In this document: positions 7,463 through 13,447 of the stretch, piece by piece | Position numbering within the stretch: position 1 is the stretch's first letter | How the letters are laid out: the number at the start of each line of letters is the position of its first letter | Assembly (NCBI GenBank): GCA_000432155.1 | Contig: FR888508.1 | Location: forward strand, 1-13,745 | DNA length: 13,745 bases | Reading direction: 5' to 3' | From: Eubacterium sp. CAG:274 | GTDB lineage: Bacteria; Bacillota; Clostridia; Lachnospirales; CAG-274 | Notes under the pieces: model-generated | Seen by the model: only the letters and a program-made list of their open reading frames with translations | The model's database searches: none | Told to the model about the DNA's origin: nothing | Made by a program: the position numbers and the translations under genes

Positions 7463-7481
7463 AAACCACGATTTTTAGCAA

Positions 7482-7614
7482 ACCGGAAAGAAGTCCGGTG
7501 GCTTATTTATAAGCCATATTTTGCAAAGCAAAATATTTTGACCAATGAATCGGAAAGATAAATCCGATGGCTTGACTTGTCAAGCCACATTTTGCAAAGC
7601 AAAATGTTCTGACC
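7482..7614 (+). repeat. Multi-hairpin dispersed repeat, right block (two tandem units)
   Basis: Two units of about 67 bases on the plus strand between proA and sfsA, antisense to both genes. Unit 1: stem ACCGGA/TCCGGT (7482-7499), stem GGCTTA/TAAGCC (7500-7515), and a 9-bp stem ATATTTTGC/GCAAAATAT with AAA loop (7516-7536), then TTTTGACCAATGA. Unit 2: ATCGGA/TCCGAT (7549-7568), GGCTTGA/TCAAGCC (7569-7586), and a 9-bp stem ACATTTTGC/GCAAAATGT with AAA loop (7587-7607), then TTCTGACC. The two units differ at paired positions in ways that keep pairing. They are the inverted counterpart of the block at 1-114. Together with the 7444 hairpin they account for most of the 278-base gap; the remainder (7615-7681) shows no clear feature. 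Confidence 0.88.
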
Positions 7615-7681
7615 AGAAAAAATCGAGTAAAACTTTTCTATTTTTGCGACATAAACATAAAAAGAAAGAATAGCATTTTAA

Positions 7682-8929
7682 TTACTTTCTTATTTGTCCA
7701 TTTCCATAAATTATATACTTAGTAGTGGTAATAGCTTTAAGACCCATAGGACCTCTAGCGTGCAACTTCTGTGTACTAATACCGATTTCAGCACCAAAGC
7801 CGAACTCATTGCCGTCAGTAAATCTAGTAGAGGCATTTACATACACCGCTGCTGAGTCTACTTCGTTTAAAAATCTCTGGGCATTTGTATAGTTTTCTGT
7901 AACAATAGATTCTGAATGACCTGTAGAGTATTTTGCAATATGGTCAATGGCATCATCAAGGCTATCTACTACCTTTACAGCAAGGATATAGTCCAAATAT
8001 TCAGTTGCCCAATCTTCCTCTGTAGCTGGCACAACATCAGGCACAATTTCTGCCACTCTTTCATCGCCTCTGATTTCAACACCCTTTTCTCTTAATGCTG
8101 AAATAGCCTTTGGCAAATACTCTTTTGCTATATTTTTATGTACTAAAAGAGTTTCGGCTGCATTGCACACACCAACTCTCTGTGCCTTAGCATTTACAAT
8201 AATGTTTACGCCGTCATCAATCTTGCCACTTTCGTCCATATAGATATGGCAGTTGCCAACACCTGTTTCAATTACCGGAACAGTAGCATTTTTAACAACA
8301 GACTGTATAAGACCCTTGCCACCTCTAGGAATAAGCAAGTCAATATAATCGTTTAATGTCATCATTTCAGTAGAAGAAGCTCTAGTAGTGTCCTCTACAA
8401 GCTGAACAAAATCAGGGTTATAGCCTAAGCCCTCAATAGCCTTTCTGAAAACAGAAACAGTAGCAATATTAGAGTGAATAGCATCGCTACCACCTCTAAG
8501 AATAACAGCACTACCAGCCTTTAAGCAAAGACCAAAGGCATCACTTGTAACATTAGGTCTAGCCTCATAGATAATACCAATAACGCCCATTGGCACACGC
8601 TTTTGACCAACTGTAAGACCGTTTGGCAAAGTTCTCATATCAAGGACTTCTCCAATAGGGTCAGGGAGTTTTTCAATAAGCTCTAAGCCCTCAGCCATAG
8701 CATTTACTCTGTCTACATTGAGCATTAATCTATCCTGTAAACCCTGTGGCATATTGTTATTTTTGGCATTTTCCATATCTTTGGCATTTTCGCCAACGAT
8801 AAATTCTGCATTATCTCTTAAAGCCTTAGCACAAACAGCTAAAATATTGTTCTTCTCGTCAGTACCAAGTTTTGCAAGCTGTCTTTTTGCAACTACTGCA
8901 AGCTGACCGTTTTCATTAACAGTTTTCAT
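7682..8929 (-). CDS. proA: Glutamate-5-semialdehyde dehydrogenase (gamma-glutamyl phosphate reductase)
   Basis: A 415-residue member of the aldehyde dehydrogenase superfamily. It reduces L-glutamyl 5-phosphate with NADPH to glutamate semialdehyde, the second step of proline synthesis in the cytoplasm. The active-site Cys255 lies in QRVGVCNAAETLLVH, the ProA signature. Other conserved stretches are GVIGIIYEARPNVTSDAFGLCLKAGSAVILRGGSDAIHSN (read in parts) and, near the C-terminus, NASTRFTDGNEFGFGAEIGIST. Length is typical. Its ATG overlaps the cyclo-ligase stop by four bases (ATGA), with GGGGG about 8 bases upstream, so translation is coupled. The usual partner proB (glutamate 5-kinase) is not next to it and must be elsewhere. 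The repeat block follows its stop. Confidence 0.97.
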   Translation of the reverse strand: MKTVNENGQLAVVAKRQLAKLGTDEKNNILAVCAKALRDNAEFIVGENAKDMENAKNNNMPQGLQDRLMLNVDRVNAMAEGLELIEKLPDPIGEVLDMRTLPNGLTVGQKRVPMGVIGIIYEARPNVTSDAFGLCLKAGSAVILRGGSDAIHSNIATVSVFRKAIEGLGYNPDFVQLVEDTTRASSTEMMTLNDYIDLLIPRGGKGLIQSVVKNATVPVIETGVGNCHIYMDESGKIDDGVNIIVNAKAQRVGVCNAAETLLVHKNIAKEYLPKAISALREKGVEIRGDERVAEIVPDVVPATEEDWATEYLDYILAVKVVDSLDDAIDHIAKYSTGHSESIVTENYTNAQRFLNEVDSAAVYVNASTRFTDGNEFGFGAEIGISTQKLHARGPMGLKAITTTKYIIYGNGQIRK

Positions 8930-9486
8930 TTCACTATCCCCCTATTTGTCACAATTATATCTAAAGGCACATCGTTTTCCTCTGTAGGCACATTTTCTAC
9001 TATTTGAAAGTCGTAGGCCACACCAACAGAGCATAAATACTTATTTTCGCTCAAATATTTGTCATAAAAACCACCGCCGTAGCCCATTCTGTTTTTGTTG
9101 TTATCCAAAACCAAGGCAGGCACAATTATAAATGTACTTTCATCTGAGTTCACAATATCTTCTTCATTAAATACAGGCTCAAGTATGCCGTACTTGTTTT
9201 CCACAAGATTGTCTAATCCCTCTATTTTGAGAAAAACCATTTCGTGGGGCTTTCCTGTCATATAGGGTACGGCGACCTCTTTGCCATTTTTTAAAGCATC
9301 TTTTATTATGTTTTTAGTCACTACTTCCTTGCCATAGTTTATGAAAGTAAACAATGCCTTACAATCATTGTATTGTAGCAAAGAAAAAATATTATACTGT
9401 ATTTCAGCCGACATTTCCTCAACCTGAGAAAGGGTCAAAGCACTTCTTTTTTCCTTATATAATTTCCTTATTTCAGACTTCGTCAA
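8926..9486 (-). CDS. 5-formyltetrahydrofolate cyclo-ligase (methenyl-THF synthetase)
   Basis: A 186-residue enzyme that converts 5-formyl-THF to 5,10-methenyl-THF with ATP, clearing an inhibitory folate from the one-carbon pool. The family signature is present near the C-terminus (MGYGGGFYDKYL, about residues 134-145), followed by the ENDVPLDIIVT ending. The N-terminus (M)TKSEIRKLYKEKRSAL is the usual basic opening helix. I chose TTG at 9486 as start: GGAGGTG at 9493-9499 sits 6-8 bases upstream, whereas a start at 9501 would place that ribosome binding site inside the coding region. It is first in a two-gene operon with proA and diverges from sulP. Confidence 0.93.
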   Translation of the reverse strand: MTKSEIRKLYKEKRSALTLSQVEEMSAEIQYNIFSLLQYNDCKALFTFINYGKEVVTKNIIKDALKNGKEVAVPYMTGKPHEMVFLKIEGLDNLVENKYGILEPVFNEEDIVNSDESTFIIVPALVLDNNKNRMGYGGGFYDKYLSENKYLCSVGVAYDFQIVENVPTEENDVPLDIIVTNRGIVK

Positions 9487-9492
9487 AGAAAG

Positions 9493-9499
9493 CACCTCC
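9493..9499 (-). promoter_or_regulatory. Ribosome binding site that decides the TTG start of the cyclo-ligase
   Basis: Minus-strand GGAGGTG followed by CTTTCT and TTG (9486-9484). No ATG start in this frame has comparable support. Confidence 0.8.
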
Positions 9500-9519
9500 A
9501 AAACACATTATTCAGTCTA

Positions 9520-9548
9520 ATTTTATCACAATAAGCCAACAAATACAA
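9520..9548 (-). promoter_or_regulatory. Possible promoter of the cyclo-ligase/proA operon
   Basis: On the minus strand TTGTAT (9548-9543), a 17-base spacer and TAAAAT (9525-9520), with a TG three bases before the -10. The -35 match is weak. It overlaps one of two direct repeats (AAATACAACAATCT at 9541-9554 and AAATACAACAACCT at 9564-9577). Confidence 0.4.
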
Positions 9549-9578
9549 CAATCTATTGCAAATAAATACAACAACCTC

Positions 9579-9607
9579 TTGACTAAAGACGAAAAAAACC
9601 TTACAAT
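9579..9607 (+). promoter_or_regulatory. Sigma-A-type promoter of sulP
   Basis: TTGACT (9579-9584), exactly 17 bases, TACAAT (9602-9607). Transcription should start near 9614, just past a possible upstream ATG at 9613; this argues for the ATG at 9655 as the sulP start. Confidence 0.75.
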
Positions 9608-9654
9608 AAATTATGAAGATATTATTAAAATTTTATGGAGGAAGATTTAAGAAA

Positions 9655-11337
9655 ATGAAACCAAAACTATTTTCAATTATGAAAAACTCGCCAGAGGAAT
9701 TGAAAGGAAAAAACCTTGTTAAGGACATAGTTGCCGGACTTATTGTCGCAGTTGTTGCCCTTCCTCTTTCTATCGCTCTTGCCATTTCATCTGGAGTATC
9801 TCCGGAAGTCGGCTTGATTACTGCTATTATTGCAGGTTTTATTATCTCTTTTTGGGGTGGTAGCCGAGTTCAGATTGGTGGCCCTACAGCAGCCTTTGTT
9901 GTTATTATCTGTGGTATCATAGACCAGTACGGTATTGAGGGTCTTATTGTTGCCACAATTATGGCAGGTATATTCCTTATTATAATGGGTGTGTTTAAAC
10001 TTGGTGATATTATCAAGTTCATACCTTTCCCTATTACAGTAGGTTTTACAACAGGTATTGCCGTAACACTTTTTACAACACAGTTAAATGACTTTTTCGG
10101 TCTTAATATTCAGGGACTTAGTTCAGAGTGTTTACCAAAATGGTGGGCATATATTACAAATATCTCTAAAATCAATTGGACAGCTACAGCCATTGGCGTA
10201 GGTTCAATTATCGTTATTGTTCTTTGGGGCAAAGTAAGCAAGAGAATACCTGGCTCACTTGTTGCCTTAATACTTTCTACAGTTGTACTCTATTTGCTCC
10301 AAAAAAATGGTATGGCAACAGAAGTACAGACTATTGGTTCAAAATTTAGCGACCTCAAGGGTGCTATTCCAATGCCTCATATTCCAAACTTTACAAAGGT
10401 AAATATTGGTGCTTTAGTTCAGCCGGCGGTTACTATTGCCATTTTGGCTGGTATTGAGTCACTTCTTTCTGCCGTAGTTGCTGACGGTATGACAGGGGAT
10501 AAGCACGATTCTAATCAGGAACTTATTGCACAGGGTATTGCAAATATTGCATCAGCACTTTTCGGTGGACTTCCTGCTACAGGTGCTATTGCCAGAACAG
10601 CTACTAATATTAAAAACGGTGGTAGAACACCAGTTGCCGGTATGGTTCACGCAATCGTTCTTTTCGTAATTATGATTGTGGCTATGCCTCTTGCAAAACT
10701 TATACCAATGGCTACACTTTCAGCAATTCTTATTGTAGTAAGTTTCAATATGTGCCAGTTTAAGGAATTTGTGGAAATTGGTCATACTACAAAAACAGAC
10801 CTTTCTGTTTTAGCTCTTACATTCCTTTTAACAGTTGTATTTGACCTTGTTGTTGCCATTGAAGTAGGTATGGTACTTGCTATGTTTATGTTTATGAAGA
10901 AAATGGCAGAAACATTTGACATCAATACTCTTTCAAAGGAAACAGAAAACGATACATATAAATATCTTAATGACGATATTATGGTGTATGAATTAGCCGG
11001 TCCTATGTTCTTTGGTGCATCTACTACATTTATGGATACAATGAAGTCTATGAATGTTAAAAGCGATATTCTTATTCTTAGAATGAGAAATGTACCAATG
11101 ATTGACGCAACTTCTCTTGATAGTCTTCATCATGTTATTGACTATGCACAGAGAAACCATATTGTTGTATTATATTGTGAACTTAATGAGAATACATATA
11201 ATACATTAAAGCACTTTGGTTGCGAAGAAAGAATGGGTAAGCACAAGTTCTTTGATACTATGGACGAAGCCTATGCTTACGCAGAAAAAATGGTTGAAAC
11301 TAAAAAAGAAGTTCGCAAGAAGTTAAAAGAGAAGTAA
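9655..11337 (+). CDS. SulP-family inorganic anion transporter with a STAS domain
   Basis: A 560-residue membrane transporter of the SulP/SLC26 family, whose members carry sulfate, bicarbonate or dicarboxylates. The start at 9655 follows GGAGGAAG and lies within the transcript; the frame is open back to 9613, which would be at the transcription start. The N-terminal part opens with KDIVAGLIVAVVALPLSIAL, typical of SulP, followed by the usual series of membrane helices including GGLPATGAIARTATNIKNG and the VVFDLVVAIEVGM segment. Residues about 440-545 are a cytoplasmic STAS domain (DDIMVYELAGPMFFGAS, then ILRMRNVPMIDATSLDSL). The substrate cannot be told from sequence; no sulfate assimilation gene or carbonic anhydrase is adjacent. 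It is monocistronic, with its own promoter and terminator. Confidence 0.94.
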   Translation: MKPKLFSIMKNSPEELKGKNLVKDIVAGLIVAVVALPLSIALAISSGVSPEVGLITAIIAGFIISFWGGSRVQIGGPTAAFVVIICGIIDQYGIEGLIVATIMAGIFLIIMGVFKLGDIIKFIPFPITVGFTTGIAVTLFTTQLNDFFGLNIQGLSSECLPKWWAYITNISKINWTATAIGVGSIIVIVLWGKVSKRIPGSLVALILSTVVLYLLQKNGMATEVQTIGSKFSDLKGAIPMPHIPNFTKVNIGALVQPAVTIAILAGIESLLSAVVADGMTGDKHDSNQELIAQGIANIASALFGGLPATGAIARTATNIKNGGRTPVAGMVHAIVLFVIMIVAMPLAKLIPMATLSAILIVVSFNMCQFKEFVEIGHTTKTDLSVLALTFLLTVVFDLVVAIEVGMVLAMFMFMKKMAETFDINTLSKETENDTYKYLNDDIMVYELAGPMFFGASTTFMDTMKSMNVKSDILILRMRNVPMIDATSLDSLHHVIDYAQRNHIVVLYCELNENTYNTLKHFGCEERMGKHKFFDTMDEAYAYAEKMVETKKEVRKKLKEK

Positions 11338-11363
11338 AAAAATCAATAAAGAGAAGTAAATAT

Positions 11364-11397
11364 AAAAAAAGAGGTGTCAATGCACACCTCTTTTTTG
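11364..11397. terminator. Bidirectional intrinsic terminator between convergent genes
   Basis: Stem GAGGTGT (11371-11377) and ACACCTC (11384-11390) with a 6-base loop, extended by an A7 run on the left and T6 on the right. It serves sulP on the plus strand and the membrane-protein gene ending at 11419 on the minus strand. Confidence 0.92.
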
Positions 11398-11418
11398 TTT
11401 GCTCAGTATAATAATCAT

Positions 11419-11952
11419 TTATTTTATTATTAAAGTATCAATTACTGATTCAATAAACATCTGTTGTAAATTTTGCCTATTTATATCTTGCAATATGTTT
11501 TTTATCCCTATGTATAAAATAAAAAATATAAATATTGTAATAATTACTCCATTTATAGAAATATTAAGATTTTTATTAGAAATCTTTCCCAAAAACAAAT
11601 TTATAAAATTGTTAAATAAAGTTCCAACAAGCACAGCAGTACCAATTATTTTAATTATCCCAGCCTCAAATTTTTTATTTTCTCGTATAATTTTCAACAT
11701 ATAGATAAACTCACTATCATTTTCTCTATACTTATCCCTTATATATTTTCTCCAACTTTTTATACTATCCACTTCATTTAATGGTTCATATTTATTATCC
11801 AGATACTTAAATCCCTCACCTGCACCTGTAACATAAATCCAATGTTGAAATTCTTCTTCAAAATCAAACCCATAATTAATTTTACATTTTTTCTTTATTC
11901 CAATCTGTTTTTTCCTAACATAATTATCTCCTTTAATCACATAAAAAGGCAT
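11419..11952 (-). CDS. Unrecognised two-pass membrane protein with a displaced start
   Basis: I do not recognise this family. The open frame gives 177 residues from ATG 11952, but that ATG has no ribosome binding site. The strong site AAAGGAG (11928-11934) serves an ATG at 11921 in another frame, which stops after eight codons; a -1 shift at A_AAA_AAC (11907-11913) would join it to this frame and give 167 residues. The frame is also open upstream to 12024 without a usable start. The protein has a charged, probably cytoplasmic, N-terminal part of about 90 residues (with EEEFQHWIYVTGAGEGFKYL), then two membrane segments (roughly 97-122 and 131-151) and a short polar tail. It is last in the BlaI-M56-peptide cluster, before a terminator. 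An immunity, accessory or sensor role is speculation. Confidence 0.6.
   Translation of the reverse strand: MPFYVIKGDNYVRKKQIGIKKKCKINYGFDFEEEFQHWIYVTGAGEGFKYLDNKYEPLNEVDSIKSWRKYIRDKYRENDSEFIYMLKIIRENKKFEAGIIKIIGTAVLVGTLFNNFINLFLGKISNKNLNISINGVIITIFIFFILYIGIKNILQDINRQNLQQMFIESVIDTLIIK
11895..11921 (-). other. Eight-codon ORF with a strong ribosome binding site and an in-frame A_AAA_AAC heptamer
   Basis: ATG TTA GGA AAA AAC AGA TTG GAA TAA, preceded by AAAGGAG with a 6-base spacer. The heptamer A_AAA_AAC (11913-11907) is in the phase required for -1 slippage, and the -1 frame is that of the downstream membrane protein. Adding one A to the A6 run would also restore one continuous frame. Confidence 0.55.
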
Positions 11953-12002
11953 AGTTAATGAAGCATATTTGACTTCTTTAACTACACCAATTTCATTACA
12001 AC

Positions 12003-12221
12003 CTATGCTAATGTCCAGTATGGGTCAATCCAAGCGTTTTTATCAGCTGACCATAACCTTTTGTACTTTTTTCCATTTATTATTTTATATTTATAATATA
12101 CATTGCCACTACGAGGATTTATAGTCTGCACCTCGCTAACTTGTTTTATTCCATCTTCTGCTAGAATATTAAAACTACAAAAATTTACCATTAAAGTGAC
12201 TGTTCCCATTAGCACAAACAT
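12003..12221 (-). CDS. Small secreted peptide, 5' end frame-displaced
   Basis: The open frame encodes 72 residues from ATG 12221, but that ATG has no clear ribosome binding site. The strong AAAGGAG (12250-12256), overlapping the M56 gene stop, serves ATG 12240, whose frame begins MKKIKK and stops after 21 residues. Removing one A from the A5 run just before 12221 joins MKKIKK to MFVLMGTVTLMVNF, making a textbook signal peptide (cleavage probably after ILA) and a 78-residue precursor. The mature part would be about 51 residues, basic and aromatic-rich, ending KRLWSADKNAWIDPYWTLA, with no Cys. I do not recognise a named family. Position after a BlaI/M56 pair suggests it is regulated by, or a ligand of, that pair (inference). 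Disruption by mutation is the main alternative. Confidence 0.6.
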   Translation of the reverse strand: MFVLMGTVTLMVNFCSFNILAEDGIKQVSEVQTINPRSGNVYYKYKIINGKKYKRLWSADKNAWIDPYWTLA

Positions 12222-12240
12222 TTTTCTTTATTTTTTTCAT
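12175..12240 (-). other. Out-of-frame 21-codon start of the secreted peptide gene
   Basis: ATG 12240 lies 9 bases after AAAGGAG and 6 bases after the M56 stop. Its frame reads MKKIKKNVCANGNSHFNGKF and ends at TAG 12177-12175. The first six residues are a typical n-region of a signal peptide, whose hydrophobic part continues only in the neighbouring frame. Confidence 0.55.
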
Positions 12241-12246
12241 ATTAAA

Positions 12247-13446
12247 TTACTCCTTTACTATTACTCCTTTTATATTTTCCTTTAACTTTCCTCTTACCGT
12301 AATTAATTTTTCTCCATCAGGACTATAAATAGTATAGCTCCTATTTCCGTTTTTTATTATGTATGAACCTTCAACTATAACGGGTGCATCCTCATTGTAA
12401 TCTTCAAAAGTTGGTTCTCCTGCTGGATGAGGTATACGATAATAAGAAAAAATATATACAACTAAAAATACTGTCATAATTACAATATCTTTAATTCTAT
12501 TTTTGTTTATATAAGCATTATCTAATATAAGTTTAAATCTCTCTGTCATAACTCTTTCATTATTCTCTTCATCAAGTCCCAAAGAAAAATCCAAAGTGTT
12601 ATTTCTACCTCCATAGTTTTCAATTACATTAACAATGCCTAATAAATATTCCTCTTTTTCTTTATTATTCAAGAGAATATTAAGTTTACGGTCTGTATAA
12701 AATTCCAGTATATTAAATACTTCTTTTCTGAAGAAATAAAACACTGGATTCCACCACATTACGACACATATAATTTCAACTAATAGTTTTATAAAAATTT
12801 GCTTGTATTTATAATGTATAAGCTCGTGAGATAAAACAGTAATAAGTTGCATCTCACTTAATTCAACTACAGGTAGTAGAATTACTGGCTTAAAATATCC
12901 CACTATAATAGGACTTCTTATATTTTTATTCACTATAATACCTATATTTTTTTGTACTCCTACTTTTTGTTTTGCAATTTTCAAAGAATTTAAGATTTCA
13001 GTATTATCTGTATAATTCATTAAATTAACAATCCTATACAGTTGTCGACATCTTAAACTTTTCTTTATCAAAAGTACAATTGTCGTAACTAGGTAAATTA
13101 CTTCCATTAATCTACCTAAAGTAAAATAGTAATATATTTTTCCTATATCATCTTCATAGCAATAAGTGTAAAAATTATACCTCAAAATATCTCTTATTTT
13201 TTCCAAAATAGTATAAGACCTTAAATTGTTTGTAAAGAAAGGTATTTCAAAATTTAAAAAGAATCTCAAAAGACACAATACTACCAAAGCCCACAATACA
13301 TTAAAGCAATATTTTCTCTTAAAATTTAAATTTCTACTTAATATTATTATTGTTATAGCAAAAATTGTAACCCAAAAAGCAGTATTTATTGATGTATATG
13401 CTGTACAGAATTCATAAACATATCTTGCAGCCCCCTGCTCTTCCAT
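12247..13446 (-). CDS. M56-family (BlaR1/MecR1-like) membrane metallopeptidase
   Basis: A 399-residue membrane protein. M56 proteases sense an outside signal and cleave, or lead to cleavage of, a BlaI-type repressor. The N-terminal half has several hydrophobic segments. The gluzincin site is HELIH at 207-211 (His207, Glu208, His211), followed by a membrane segment ending WWNPVFYFF and the distal motif EFYTD (Glu248, Asp252; most relatives have Cys where this has Thr). A last membrane segment (about 312-330) precedes a tail of only about 70 residues (SYIIKNGNRSYTIYSPDGEKL), far too short for a penicillin-binding sensor domain, so this is not a beta-lactam receptor. The start at 13446 follows GGGGGAA and lies one base after the BlaI stop, implying coupling. 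Confidence 0.88.
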   Translation of the reverse strand: MEEQGAARYVYEFCTAYTSINTAFWVTIFAITIIILSRNLNFKRKYCFNVLWALVVLCLLRFFLNFEIPFFTNNLRSYTILEKIRDILRYNFYTYCYEDDIGKIYYYFTLGRLMEVIYLVTTIVLLIKKSLRCRQLYRIVNLMNYTDNTEILNSLKIAKQKVGVQKNIGIIVNKNIRSPIIVGYFKPVILLPVVELSEMQLITVLSHELIHYKYKQIFIKLLVEIICVVMWWNPVFYFFRKEVFNILEFYTDRKLNILLNNKEKEEYLLGIVNVIENYGGRNNTLDFSLGLDEENNERVMTERFKLILDNAYINKNRIKDIVIMTVFLVVYIFSYYRIPHPAGEPTFEDYNEDAPVIVEGSYIIKNGNRSYTIYSPDGEKLITVRGKLKENIKGVIVKE

Positions 13447-13447
13447 T

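Noticed and set aside
7546..7674. Small ORF starting MNRKDKSDGL within the repeat; a similar MNRKDKSDGL start also occurs in the left block.
   Set aside because: There is no ribosome binding site, and the shared residues come from the conserved first hairpin. After it the peptides diverge as the stems change, so conservation is at the nucleic-acid level.
9613..9654. Upstream ATG start for sulP adding 14 residues.
   Set aside because: It coincides with the predicted transcription start and has no ribosome binding site, while ATG 9655 follows GGAGGAAG.
12247..13446. Beta-lactam receptor BlaR1/MecR1 or resistance operon.
   Set aside because: The C-terminal tail is about 70 residues without SxxK, SxN or KTG motifs, and no beta-lactamase or PBP gene is present.
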